A stretch of DNA of 64,000 nt from Cyrtodaria siliqua (taxonomy: Eukaryota; Mollusca; Bivalvia; Adapedonta; Hiatellidae): contig JAWPHD010008287.1 of the NCBI GenBank assembly GCA_037043455.1, positions 53,086 through 117,085 of the forward strand, given 5' to 3'. The notes under the pieces are model-generated. The model saw only the letters and a program-made list of their open reading frames with translations, was not told the DNA's origin and made no database searches. The position numbers and the translations under genes were made by a program. Of the stretch, positions 32,574-44,700 are shown in pieces (the first letter of the stretch is position 1; each line of letters opens with the position of its first letter).

Positions 32574-32639
32574 CAAGTTATGATACCGTTCCACGATATA
32601 GCTGTTCAGGTATTCAGGAGATCGTTTCTTCCTCTTTGA

Positions 32640-33056
32640 AATAATGTTTAACCTGGAACTTAACTTTGCCAATAACTTTCAAAGTATTAGGTATACAACA
32701 ATGGAATTTGTACACATCTTCAGCAACATACACTTAATTCATCGTTTAAAGACCCATAACTCTATTATTTATATATTTTTTTAAAAATTATTTCTCTTTG
32801 TAAAATATTTAACTTGGAATTTAACCTTGCTATTAAAATAACTTTTACAGTATAAGGTTTATAACAATGAAGCTTTGTACATATTTTCAACATGATCCAA
32901 TGAAAGGTAACTCTCTGAATCATATGTTTTGAATGATTTTCCTTTGAAAAAGATTTAACCTGGAACTTAACCTTGCTTTTTACAAGTGGTTGTGGAAAGA
33001 TAATTAATGTAAATGAAACGACAGGCGTATATGCACCTCTAGGCGGTGTTCTTGTT
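32640..33056 (+). repeat. Diverged tandem repeat with hairpin + TTCTTGTT end
   Basis: Units share TTTAACCTGGAACTTAACCT, CAA.TGGAATTTGTACA.ATC or equivalent, and AACTTT.A.AGTAT(A/T)AGGT. The block ends GCACCTCTAGGCGGTG (33033-33048) then TTCTTGTT. Confidence 0.65.
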
Positions 33057-33593
33057 CATCTGGTTTTTGCCCAGAATGTTAATATAAAATAAAAAAAGTA
33101 CTCCGTTTTACCCCTTATTATATAGACAGCAAAAACAGGAAATAATAATTGATGTATACAGAATAATTAATTATGCTTTTTGGTAAAAGCACATAAACTC
33201 TAATTAACAAACATTACCTCAATTTGTCCATGACAATATTCTCTATAAGTTGCTTTCGAAAACAAAAACAAAAAACCCCACAACATTAATGTTTCCATAG
33301 CATCCACAAAAGAGTATTGCTTGGCAAAATTTGAAACTGTTTAAAGGAATATTTAGTACTCAGTGCAGTGTGTTTAAAAATATCAAACGTTGTATAATTA
33401 AAGCACTGTTCAAACTGTTCTACGCCCTCAAAAACTGGCCTATGGGATACCAGCAAATAAAGGGGGTACCTTTTTTTTCGGTGAGTACATAAATAAAAGC
33501 TCGAAGTTGTTTATGTAGTACTTTGCAACTTGACTGCCTTCTGAGAGTGGGGACGTTTCGTGTTACAGGATGTAGAATACTAGTACATTAACC

Positions 33594-33630
<37 letters not shown>

Positions 33631-34052
33631 CATTTCTATTGCATTTTGAAAACTAGAAAGGTATGTAGAAGGGGCTTGTATTTTACATTTGTTTCATTAT
33701 TCTTGCTTTTTATAGTACAAACTTCCGTTTCTATTACTTTTTATACCTTTGTTACATTCGTTATTAAACCTACGGCAAATATGTATGTAGTAAATTAATT
33801 ACGTTACCTTGTTAAATGAAGGTTTTTGACTTAAGAAATTAAGAACATCAAAGATGTTACATCCGACAATTATTCAGAACCTTACAGATATCACAGACAT
33901 ACGTGCGCATAATGATGTGAACAATGTCTTGTAATGCCCTTGTAATGCCTTTGCATTGTGTGTTTTTAAATAATTGTCCATTGTCTGCGTGTTAAAAGAA
34001 ATCTATCAAATTTAATTAAAAGCTATTACAATTGTATTGCCACATTCCGTTT
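33057..34052. other. Non-coding, with (AT)n; left copy of a duplicated locus
   Basis: An AT dinucleotide run lies at about 33596-33627. The part 33660-34050 is similar to 37070-37171 plus 37651-37870. No gene was seen. Confidence 0.55.
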
Positions 34053-34201
34053 AAGCCCAGTACACACTGTAAGATTATCTCATAGGACAAATCTTATAAG
34101 ACAAATCATACAATCTATCTTATGAGGTTGCCTGTACACACGGTGAGATTAATTGTATGGGATTTTCTGGTGACCTTCATAAATAAATGCGCGCGCGTGC
34201 G

Positions 34202-34247
<46 letters not shown>

Positions 34248-34460
34248 CATACCACCTCCCCCATCCACACTCTCTCCCCCTGCCTGCTTGCTTGCCTGTC
34301 TGTCTGCCTGCCTACCTACTTACATAGATGCATACATATACACGTCCAGACGTATGTACGAACACACACATAAACAGATACATACGTGCACACACACATG
34401 TACATCCACACATACTTGCATACACATATACAAACATACACACATATCACCTATTAGCAC
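34202..34460. repeat. (CA)n microsatellite with degenerate CA-rich and CTGC-rich flank
   Basis: The core (CA)n is at 34205-34240. Degenerate TACATACACACA, CTTGCCTGTCTGTCTGCC and ACACATA text continues to about 34460. Open frames across it on both strands are artefacts of the repeat. Confidence 0.9.
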
Positions 34461-34488
34461 ACGCACACGTTCAGTAAATACAGCATAG

Positions 34489-35946
34489 GTAGGGGAAGCC
34501 ATAACTGTCAAAATGTAGATATTTACAAACCATTCAATGACAGGCCATTTAATTCAACATGAAGTCATTTGATGACGTACATTGATTCGATGCGACGTGT
34601 AAACTCTGTTCATTCGTTACAAATTGAATTGATACGGTTCGAAGTGAAATGATACGGTGTAAAATTTCAAACCATACGACGCAAATATAAATCGTTCAGT
34701 GCAATGATAAAACATTTGACAAAAAGACTAATAATGCAATACAATATACAAGTCGGTCGAAAAATGTAAAGTGATACAGAACAAAGTAAATCAGCATGAT
34801 GCAATATGAATCAGTTTAAGGCAAACACATTTAGTCTGGTGGTAAGTTAAATGATCGGACGAAAACAAAGTCGGTGCAATGCAAACGCAATCCGTCCGAC
34901 AGAAACTGATTTCATTACGTGCAAAGCGAAACGGTGCGACATCTGGGGGCGATATTTGCCACATCACTTGCAGGGTTATTTCCCCTACATAAATCAAAGT
35001 ACTTAAAGTACTGAGAATGCAAGGTTTATAGGAAAGTCTGTATGCATATTTGCACGATCAAATGTCCATACATTTAACATAGTTTTAGCCAACTTGACGA
35101 TCTTGGGCGACCTACCAAAATCTTAGAGGGTCAATCCATTCCAAATATAATGTGATCAGTTGTCATTAAACAGTTTCAAATCTAGACTAGAATATTATTT
35201 TATGAAATTGCTAATGGATAGACAGATTTGTGTTGTATGGCCAAACTGTCACTCAAGATGACCTCCATGTCTAAAATTATGTCATTTACAGAGTGGCTTG
35301 TATTAAGTAGTCTTCCGGGAACAAGATGCACAAGAGGGCCTGTATCACTCTACTGGCTTGAATAGTCTAAGGCCTACCGGAAAACAGTTTTTAAAAAAAA
35401 TCAAAGGCTATAACTCTGATGTGTCTAGTCTGATGCAACTGGTTTTGAACTTGTCCAAGTTCATAACCTAGAAAACGTCTCGTGATGAAATCAGTTTCTG
35501 TCGAACGGAATGCGTTTGCATTGCACCGACTTTGATTTCGCCCGATCATTTTACTTACCACCAGACTAAATGTGTTTGCGTTAAACTGATTCATATTGCA
35601 TCATGCTGATTTACTTTGTTCTGTATCACTTCATATTTTCGATGAATCGTTTAAGTTTTTATCGTACCGACTTGTATTTTATTGTATTGCATTAGTTTTT
35701 TTGTCAAATTTTGTCAAATGGTTTGTCATTGCACTGAATGATTTCTATTTGCGTCGTATGGTTTGAAATTTTACACCGTATCATTTCACTTCGAACCGTA
35801 TTAATTCACTTTGTAACGAATGAATAGAGTTTACATGTCGCATCGAATCAATATGTATTTCATCAAATGACTTCATGTTGAATTAAATGGCCTGTCATTG
35901 AATGGTTTGTAAATATCCACATTTTGACGGTTATGGCTTCCCATAC
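34489..35946. mobile_element. Foldback element with about 430-450 bp inverted arms
   Basis: The left arm (34489 to about 34920) begins GTAGGGGAAGCCATAACTGTC. The right arm (about 35487-35946) ends GACGGTTATGGCTTCCCATAC and is its diverged reverse complement throughout, e.g. AACACATTTAGTCTGGTGGTAAG against CTTACCACCAGACTAAATGTG. The flanks are ATAG on both sides (34485-34488 and 35947-35950). Arms are made of degenerate short motifs (GATGCAAT, GTCGGTGCAATGCAAA). The centre (about 34921-35486) is non-coding. Confidence 0.8.
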
Positions 35947-37171
35947 ATAGGAGTATAAGTATATGGGTTCGACTCGAACACACGACTCGAACACACATCA
36001 GAGAAATATTGGAGAAATTGTGAATGACACCCCAACAGCTTGTCCGTGACTATTCGTGTCCGTGAAAAATCGCACAGTGATTCACCACGTACGCGGAGAC
36101 GGACACGCAACGGATACATGGAATATACCCAACATTTTCTGAATTTTACCGATTTTTTACGGACTATGACCAGGACATTGACCAGGACACGGACCACGGA
36201 TCACCTACACACGGAATGCAATTACGACATGCAAAGACAAGTCCGTGGTCCTATTCATAGACAAATGATATATGAATATATACTCAGCAAAAATAAAAAA
36301 TTCACAAACTCGCTAATAATAACATGTAATAATATCTCATGTGTCCACTTTACATATTAGCGATTTTTTAAAAATATTTTCTGTGTATTTGAATAAACTT
36401 TCTAAATCTATGCTATTGTCTTTAACTTTTACATTTGTTAAGTTTTGTTAATTTCTTTTTCACACCTATGTTTTTAAACTGCGCTTTTTTTTTTATTATT
36501 CGGTATATTTCGATGAAATTTTGTGTGAACATCAAATAAAGATGTTATTAAAAGAAAATCATGCTACAATTGATAGTTCTTTCTTACTGTCTCATATTTT
36601 GCAGGAAAACAAAGTGGATACTTTTTATTTTTGCCGAGTATATATATAAATCAGCTTACCAGACATGCTTAACTTTTCACTCAAACGAATGAAAGCGTCT
36701 TGTCGTACATCTTGCTTGTGGTAGTCTTTGTGCGTGACTGTCCACAAAACTTACTCTTCCTCATAATATCCCAGCAAATCTTCAATTTTATCATTCGTCC
36801 AGTTTCCTGCCATGTTGCTATGTATGAACTAAAATACCCGCGTGTACAAATCTACAATGCATGTATGCTGCGAAATTTACGCAATACACCTCGGCCTGTC
36901 ACCACGTGTGGTTGGATGGCGGTTCTTTTGATCTTGTCTTATGGAAATAGAGCATGTTCTATTTCTGTAAGACATCTTTCAGGTCATAAATTGTGTCTTA
37001 AGCCCCTGTAAGCACGATGCAATTTGTCTCACAAGACATATCTTTTACCGTGTGTACCGGGGCTTTGGACATCATTGATTGTAACAACTCTTGTTGAACA
37101 TTATTTATGCTTTATAGAATACAACATTTCGTTTCAGTTAGTTTTTATATCTTGGATACATGCGTTATTAA

Positions 37172-37650
37172 AGGGGTTGATGCGCTATTTTCAAACAAGG
37201 TTTATTTTAAAAGGTCCTAAAAACTTGAAAAAAACTGAAAATTTGGAAAGAAACATAAATGGAGACGGCTAACTTTGAACGATGACGTCTTGCGCCTTTT
37301 TACCATATATGGAATAGTGACGAAATGTCTTGCAAAGCAAAGCAAAGAAAATCACTGGAAATTTAAAGTAAGCATACAATTTATACATTTTTCATCTGTA
37401 TATTTAGTTTTTAATCAATTTGCAGCGATCTTGTTTGCTTTAAAATGTGTTTTGTCTATATGCCATTTATAGTAAAAAGGCGCGATGACGTCATCGTTCC
37501 AAGATGGCCGCCTCCATTTATGTTCTTTGCATTTTCAATCGGTCATATCTTCTTTATTTTTCATGGCATTTTGATATTTCTTTCAGCATTTTTCGAGTTT
37601 TTCAGAGTCCTTTTAAATAAATCGTGTTTGAAAATAGTGCATCAACCCCG
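37172..37650. mobile_element. MITE flanked by TTAA (piggyBac/Kolobok-like), 479 bp
   Basis: The ends AGGGGTTGATGCGCTATTTT and AAAATAGTGCATCAACCCCG are the edges of about 60-bp inverted repeats. TTAA flanks both sides (37168-37171 and 37651-37654). TTAA duplication is the hallmark of piggyBac and Kolobok families. No transposase frame. Confidence 0.75.
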
Positions 37651-37654
37651 TTAA

Positions 37655-38250
37655 GCCTATTAAGAACATTACATATTTTATATCCGAAAATTATTCTAAA
37701 CATTATAGGTTATCACAGAGCTATGTATCAATGATGTGTTTTCAATGATTGGTTCTTGATTGTCCGTTAATGTGTGTGTTTTTTAAATCATTTTTTAATT
37801 TTCTTGTGTTACAAGAAATCGAGAAAAATCAACCAATAATCTATTAAAGATTTTATTGGAACAGCCCTTAAGACATCTTCGATGGTAACTACAAAGTTTA
37901 AACTGATAGGAAATTATGTCATTTCTAAAATGTTTTACCTTATATGGTTTCATACGTTACTTACGCTACCAATATTGTATTTAAATACGACTCTAGGTTT
38001 CGAATACGAGCATGGAAAGCTCAGATCACTTTCTTCAAACACAATATCAATCAGGCTGGTGGCTCCCACATCTTCCCATTATTCATCGCTTCCTTCTTCA
38101 GTGTCAGGCTGGTTGTACATGATGTCAACTAAATGTTGTGACGCAATATCACCAGTAGTCCAAATTGGTCTTCGTGCGTTCGGTAGGTCTGGATAATTTT
38201 GGCCAGTAATGGCGCCACACAAACTATGGTAGCTTACATGTTCAAATGCA
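37655..38250. other. Right copy of the duplicated locus and non-coding flank
   Basis: 37655-37870 resembles 33835-34040. The remainder, including the frame 37882-38196, has no recognisable product. Confidence 0.45.
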
Positions 38251-38253
38251 TCA

Positions 38254-38460
38254 TTACAGAAAAAATAAACGTCTCATTTCAGTTCCAGTGTAGGTTTCAA
38301 AACATTGGAGTTGTGGCCTTTGAATTTTCGTGAAAACGTACTTATTGACATCCGTGTACCGAGGTTTGCTAAATAGGTAGCACACTATCCTCTCCATGCT
38401 CTCTGTGCTTTTTTGAAGATCATCTGGACATTCATGCTGCTGTTCCAAAAGGGCACACAC
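38254..38460 (-). pseudogene. Possible fragment of a dispersed uncharacterised protein
   Basis: The minus-strand frame includes STESMERIVCYLFSKPR and DVNKYVFTKIQRP. This faintly recalls an uncharacterised protein repeated in many invertebrate genomes (ERF.VLLY...VN.AR..LFT.K). There is no start, domain or splice context. Low confidence; it may be chance. Confidence 0.25.
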
Positions 38461-38739
38461 TATTTGTGCTTTTCAATCATTTTCAATGGTTTGCCTCTCC
38501 GTACAAAGCCACTGGTTGTATCACAGCCTGTGGAGTGAGTGTGGTACAGATATACAGATTATACAAATATAAGTCCCATTAACCTCAACAAATTGTTTCA
38601 CATTCGACATTCTTCTTTAATAATCATGACAGTGTCAAACGGGGCATATGGCTGTATTCCAGAAACACATTTTGCAAGCAGGAGCAGTATTTCTTGCATA
38701 CCGGATAAGACTATTCACGTTTTATATGGGGGATGGAAA

Positions 38740-39712
38740 GTCTTTTCTTGCATACCGGACAAGGATATCCGTCATTTTACCGGGGCTAGATTATAAGAAT
38801 CCATCATGAGTATCCATGTGAGATAGGTAAATCTCACCCGAGGGTCAGAATTGTAACCAGGGACGAGGCTCCACCGAGTTCCTGGTTGCAATTCTGATCC
38901 CGAGGGTGAGATTTACCTATCTCACATGGATAAACTCATGGTGGATTCTTTTTCTTGCATATCAATGACATTTTGTGCATCGACGTCACCAATAACTAGC
39001 ATTTTAATGTTTTTTTTGCACAATGACGTCATGCATCTGTTCACGTTATTTGCGTCATTATTGTTGCTCGTGAATTTTATCTCGACCCTAGGGTGAGATG
39101 GAAATATCTAGCCCCGGTAAAATGACGGATTTCCTTGTCTGGTATGCAAGAAATTTCCATCTCACCCTAGGGTCGAAATAAAATGCACGCGCACCAACAT
39201 CCGGTATGCAGGAATACATGCAAAACGTTAGTAGCTGGCGGCGTCAACGCACAACATGTCTCTGATATGCAAGAATGATATGCAAGAAAAAGAATCTATC
39301 CTGGGTATTCGGTTCAGATAGGGAATTCCATCCCTCGGTATAAGTGTTTTAATCGGAACGTCGGCAGAGCCCCGGTTCCGAAAAAACACTTATACCGAGG
39401 GTTGGAATTCCCTATCTTCACCGGATACCCATGAAAGATCCTTATAATATTTATGGGTAAAGATAAATGTCGCGTGCGCACCAACATCCGGTATGCAGGA
39501 AACGTTAGTAGCTGGCGGCGTCAACGCACAACATGCCTTTGATATGCAAGAAAAAAGAATCTATCATGGATTTTCGGTTCAGATAGGGAATTCCAACTCT
39601 CGGTATAAGTGTTTTAATCGGAACCTCGGCGGCAGAGCCTCGGTTCCGAAAAAACACTTATACCGAGGGTTGTAATTTCCTATCTTCACCGGATACCCAT
39701 GAAAGCTTCTTA
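38740..39712. repeat. Cluster of four long hairpins with an internal tandem duplication
   Basis: Near-perfect palindromes lie at 38797-38948 (arms about 60-70, loop with GACGAGGCTCCACCGAG), 39303-39430 and 39565-39701 (arms GGAATTCCA...TATAAGTGTTTT, loops with GGCAGAGCC). Longer-range arms ATCTCGACCCTAGGGTGAGA occur at 39079 and inverted at about 39160. The segments 39183-39444 and 39445-39706 are tandem copies (about 262 bp), sharing CATCCGGTATGCAGGAA and AGTAGCTGGCGGCGTCAACG. Confidence 0.88.
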
Positions 39713-39713
39713 T

Positions 39714-39927
39714 AATCTTGACCAGAAGAACATACATTGTTCTGGATGACATATTGAACATTGACAACCCTTTCTTTTCTACTATGGTTAATACTATATA
39801 CTCTACAGAACTTCAACTTAACAAAGCTAATATTCTGCAGTCTTGTCTTGTCGTGCCCTCAATGGTTTATTCTCTTGTTGCCCTGGCTTCTGTCAAGTCA
39901 TTGATTACCTTCTTTGTGGCTTTCTAG
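39714..39927 (+). pseudogene. LINE-type reverse transcriptase fragment (ELQLNKAN motif)
   Basis: The frame reads RRTYIVLDDILNIDNPFF, then MVNTIYSTELQLNKAN. DDxLNIDNPxF plus IYPxELQLNKAN is a recurrent motif in reverse-transcriptase-like proteins repeated in mollusc and cnidarian genomes (from memory). After ELQLNKAN the expected FLDL continuation is missing and the frame turns to unrelated sequence, so this is a joined or decayed fragment. The following 39930-40320 stretch may be its 3' tail. Confidence 0.5.
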
Positions 39928-41000
39928 GCTGCTTTTTTATATTTATATATACACGAGCATCTTTCTGTTTTACTTTTATTGCCTATTAATGCTGCCTTGT
40001 TGGTTAGAGATTAGCTAATGGCGGGGATTTCTTTATTTACACTGTCCCGTTTTATTTCGTTGACAGTAGGTTAAGTGTGAAGTTTGGTGCACCCTAGAAC
40101 CTGGTTTAAAGCCCCAGCGGCCTTTTTTGCCACTGACCGTTCCAAGGCGGTGACCCTATTGTCAACCCTTTTGTGTTTGTGATGTCTTATTTGGCCTTTT
40201 ATTCATCTTTAAATAATTTGTTCTTTGTTTCTGTGTGTGTTTGTGGTTGACTGTCGTCCTTGAATGCTGCTTTTCCTGTTTGATTTGTATATCTATATTT
40301 GATGTTGGTGAGGATTGACAGTGTAGAATCATTCTGGGGAATGCTTTCTCTTATAACGAAAATAGATCTTCCTAACCACCAGCAATGACAATGTTGTCAC
40401 GGGTAACGGTAAGCCGGGGACATTTTCCACAGACAAAGTATAATTCACGGCTTTAAGCTTTGGTGCATATTTGTCTTGTTTTCCACTGGCTGCAAATGAG
40501 ATTGATGAATTGTCTCGTGTTGTCATGATTACTCATGAAACTTCAAATATCGAATATAGTTTTCGGCCCTGAGAAAAACAGGAAGGTTGGAGATTCCCAT
40601 CGCCTCTTGCACTCAAACTACTTGATAGATCTAGGGAGGTAAGTGTCGGTCACAAAGTCGACTCAATGTGTAAAATGGGAAGTAGGTCAAACAAAGCTCT
40701 GCCAAATCACCAAACGTACCAGGAACTGAAGGAAATTGACTCTGATGTGTTGCATTACCTTCAAACACATATACAGCATATTCGTAACCTTCCAGGTTGG
40801 GGTGCGGGTGCAATATACAGCATATTCGGTAAGTTGGTGTGTAGTTGTCTCAACTGATGCCTCTAAGCAGTTGAGCAATGCGGCTTTGTCAGTTCTAACT
40901 GAACTGCCATCCGCTGTTGCAAGGGGCCATTGTACTGAGCCTAGAGGATATGATAGCGTCAACTTAAGATCTATCTTTTGCTTGATCAGTAAGAGAAACA
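39928..41000. other. Unassigned stretch with small open frames
   Basis: Short frames at 40329-40526 (minus) and 40631-41005 (both strands) have no recognised domain. AATATACAGCATATTCG(G/T)(A/T)A occurs twice (40769-40785 and 40812-40828). Confidence 0.4.
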
Positions 41001-43127
41001 GTTAGCCAAATATAGTGTGTTCTGCTTTGATCTAAATCAGTTTGTTCTTTGTGTAAGCTTCTTGGGCATTACAATTGGCTCTTTTGATTGGATCATGGAG
41101 TGGGGACGGGTCGGTGTGTCAAATAACACGTCATTGACAACTTATTTCATGCAGTAGGGTTCAAATCACTCGCTGTTGTTATAGACCCTCCTGTCAATAT
41201 GGTCCTGACGAAGATTAGTATGTCAATTCGGCCCCTAATTGCATCAGATCGATGCCTATTAACGCTACTATTTGTTATGTCCCTTCGTTTGTATGTTTTA
41301 TATATGTAAGGGGAGAAATCTGTTAGTAAACAACTGCGTAGATATAACATAAAACTCGATATTTAAATGTTACTTTCCGTAGAATAATAATTAATATGTA
41401 TAGTTATGTTTTCGCGTTCTGTCCCCTGGTAACATCTGATTACATCTTTATCTGTATAAATATCTATAGATAGATGTAAAATTCGACAATTAACAGTTAG
41501 TTCCCTAGAATAATGAAAAGAGCTGTTCTCCATGAAGAGTACAGGGGCGGAATGAAACGGGGGCGCACCCGACGCATGCCCACCTAAAATCTGAAAAATA
41601 TGAAAAGTTATTAAAATGCATATGTTAATAGATTTTTTTTGTCAACCGCATTTTTTCTTTTTTGCGCACTTATGCAAATTCATCTTTTTGTTTTTTTGGT
41701 TGTGTTTTTTTCTTCAAACATTGCGCTCCTCTTATCACAAATCCTGTATCCGCCCCGCGAAACACGTGGGTGGGGTGGGAAGACTGGGGTGTTAAGAGTG
41801 AAGACGAGCGGTGTCTCTAATACCAGAATAACAGTAATAGTGCGATACAAATAAAATTGAAAAAATTTTGAACTGCGGACTAATTGCAACAGAAAATGTT
41901 TTTGCAGCATATGAAAGCCTAGACATTTAGCTTTAACATACTGAACATTAGACAAAATTAGACAACTCTTTCACTAACAATTGTGTATTTGAAATTGTGC
42001 ACTTTTCGTTTAATCCTTCTAGATTAAAGTGTACTTATAATGGCAATATATATTATAAATAAGATAGTTGTGATGGGGAATTTCACTTTAAATACCTTAA
42101 TTTATCATAATAAGTGCAACTTTAAAACAGAATGTACATGAATGTCATTTAAACATTTTCTTGTTACAAAAATTCATATTGAATTACCCCACCCACAAAA
42201 ATCTCAATGAAAAAGCCTGCATTTGTCAAAGGTAAAACTACGTCTTATGCAATGCATTTTCACTGCACTATTTGAAGAAAATACTCATATTAAGAGCATT
42301 GATAATGCATTTGGGGTAATACATTAATCCCCTTGTATAGTACTCATCGGCTTGTATTGTCGGCATCTATTATTGCCGTCAATAAGGCGCAAATCTGTAC
42401 ATCGTTTATGTGTTGGTAATTTTAATGCAAACTTTAAAGAACATACCACTCCAAATAAAGGCAAAATTGCAATACAAACCGTTTATCAAAACTCTAGCCA
42501 GGTGTTCAGGTCATAATAATGTATATGTGCTAAAAGTATAGGTGTTTCAACGGTTTTTGAAATACCCGTGATTGCTATGCGTAAAATGAATTATAAGTTG
42601 GTAACTTTTAATTCGACGCTCCAGTTTTGGGGTTTGGCCCGGCTGGTTAAAGCTGTTTGTATTGTGCCTATAGAGTTTGGATTCTCAAAATAGGGGAATC
42701 ATAAATACCTCGTTGTCAGTAGTTTAAGAAACGGTGTACATGTTGTATAAGTTGGCTGTTGTTGGTGGGATAGCTACTTTAACTCTATCTGCGCAGTAAC
42801 TATGCTTTTTTATTTTATGTTAAACTGACATGTATTTAAAGTATGACCATGTAAATATAACTGAGAACACTAACTTTGATGGACACAAATTAGTACGATT
42901 CCCTGGGTATCTTATTTCTAAGACCATCATTATGAAGAGCATTTGGTCCTCATTTATCTTTACCACTGATGTTATTCAAGCAAAACATTACGATATATGC
43001 ACCTTTTGTAGAGAACCTGGACACGTTTATACTACCTAGAGCTGTTACGTTTATGTGCGTGTTAAAGGCAATTATTGGTATACACATATACACATCAACT
43101 TACAGTTTATGGAAATGGGCAATATTA
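41001..43127. other. Non-coding AT-rich stretch
   Basis: No gene, RNA gene or repeat array was recognised. The open frames at 41639-41955, 42830-43039 and 42969-43235 are short and featureless. Confidence 0.5.
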
Positions 43128-44700
43128 GAAAACAAGAGGGCCAAGATGGCCCTAAATCGATCATCTGAGTACTGGCATATTATTGAACTTCTTCTAAATC
43201 TTATGGTCATGTACAATCAGTGCAAGTTTGGTTAAGATTGTTCAAGAAATGTGGCCTCTGTTGTGTTAACAACATTGATATAAAGACACTGACAAAGTTT
43301 GGTAAAGATCAAATACAAAATGAAGGTGCTAGAGTGTAACACCAGGGGCATGGCCAAATGTGACCCCAGGGCTACATGTAATATATGAGAGCTGTGTGCC
43401 TTGTGGTTTCAGAGAAGAAGATTTTTTAAGTTTTTCCCTATACAAGTCTATGTAAAACATGTGACCCCTGGGGCGGGGCCAAATGTGACACCAGTGTCAC
43501 CATTTGAACAAACTTGTTAAAGGACCATAAGAGTATAGTAAATGCAAAATATTAAACCTCTGGCTCTTGTAGTTCCAGAGAAGAAGACTTTTTAATGTTT
43601 TTCCTATATAAGTCTATGCAAAACTGTGACCTCCGGGTCGGGGCCAAATTTGACTCCAGGGTCACCATTTGAACAAACTTGGTAGAGGACTATAAGCTTA
43701 TAGCAAATGCAACATATTAAACCTCTGCTCTTGCAGTTTCAGAGAAGAAGATTTTTTTTATGTTTTTCCTATACGAGTCTATGACCCCCGGGCGATGCTA
43801 TATGTGATCCCAGGGCCACCTGGTAAAGGACCATAATCTTATAGTAAATGCAAAATGTTAAACCTCTGGCTCTTGTTGTTTCAGAGAAGAATATTTTTTA
43901 ATTTATTTCCTATATAAGTCTATGTAAAACTGTGACCCCCGGATCGGGGCCAAATTTGACACCAGGGTCATCACTTGAACAAACTTGTCAGAGGATGATA
44001 AGCTTATAGCAAATGCAAAACATTAAACCTCTGGCTCTTGCAGTTCCGGAGAAGAAGATTTTTTTAAAACTTTTCCCCTATACAAACCTATGTAAAACTG
44101 TGACCCCCAGGGTGCGGCCAAATGTGACCCAATGGTCACCATTTGAACAAACTTGGTAAAGGGCCATGATCTTATATAGTATATGCAAAATATTAAACCT
44201 CTGGCTCTTGTAGTTTACGAGAAGAAGATATTTTGATTTTTTCCCTATACAAGTCTATGTAAAACTGTGACCCCTTGGACAGGGCAAGATTAGACCCCAG
44301 GGTCACCATCAACATGCAGAATCTCAATATACAAACTTTGGACCGCCAGGGCACGGTAATTTTTTACCCCGGGGACTTCATTTGAACAAACCTTATAGTC
44401 ATTGGCGATCATTTTAAAAGAAAAACTGTCGAAATTTGTCCAGCGGTTCTTGAGAAGAAGATTGTTTAAGGTTTCAACTATATATGGTAATGGCGGCCAT
44501 CTTGGATGTCGCGCTTACCTAATTTTAACAAATCTAAAATGCATTCATCTAAGGATCATACATGTGACGTTTGGTCAAAATTGGCCAAGCGGTTTCTGAG
44601 GAGGTCGTTTGAAGCAAAAGTTAACGAACACGGACGAAGAGTGATCCCAATATATCACCTTGAGCCTTCGGCTCAGGCTGCTGAGCATTACCCCAGCTCC
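43128..44700 (-). repeat. Inverted copy of the 25-27.6 kb tandem-array element
   Basis: It starts with AACAAGAGGGCCAAGATGGCCC (reverse of the hairpin + CTCTTGTT terminus at 27568-27589). About seven units follow with GGGGTCA or CCAGGGTCACCATTTGAAC, AGAGAAGAAGA and TAAACCTCTGGCTCTTG. It closes with a reverse-oriented 5' part (ATGGCGGCCATCTTGGAT, GGCCAAGCGGTTTCTGAGGA) near 44700. Confidence 0.8.

Larger units (their letters stand above)
34053..37065. mobile_element. 3.0 kb element bounded by CCCAGTACACACTGTAAGAT-type inverted ends
   Basis: The left end AAGCCCAGTACACACTGTAA and the right end TTACCGTGTGTACCGGGGCTT are imperfect inverted repeats. Subterminal ATAGGACAAATCTTATAAGACAAAT-like and GACAAATTGCATC-like motifs are also mirrored. 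The flanks on both sides are copies of one locus, consistent with an insertion in one of them. No clear target duplication or transposase was found. The interior holds a CA microsatellite and the 34489-35946 foldback element. Confidence 0.5.

Noticed and set aside
34122..34511. Open frames rich in His/Thr or Val/Cys on both strands
   Set aside because: They are translations of the CA microsatellite and its degenerate flank.
36040..36360. 106-codon frame rich in Arg/Thr
   Set aside because: Composition reflects repeated GGAC(A/C)CGGAC-like words near the end of the 3 kb element; no family recognised.
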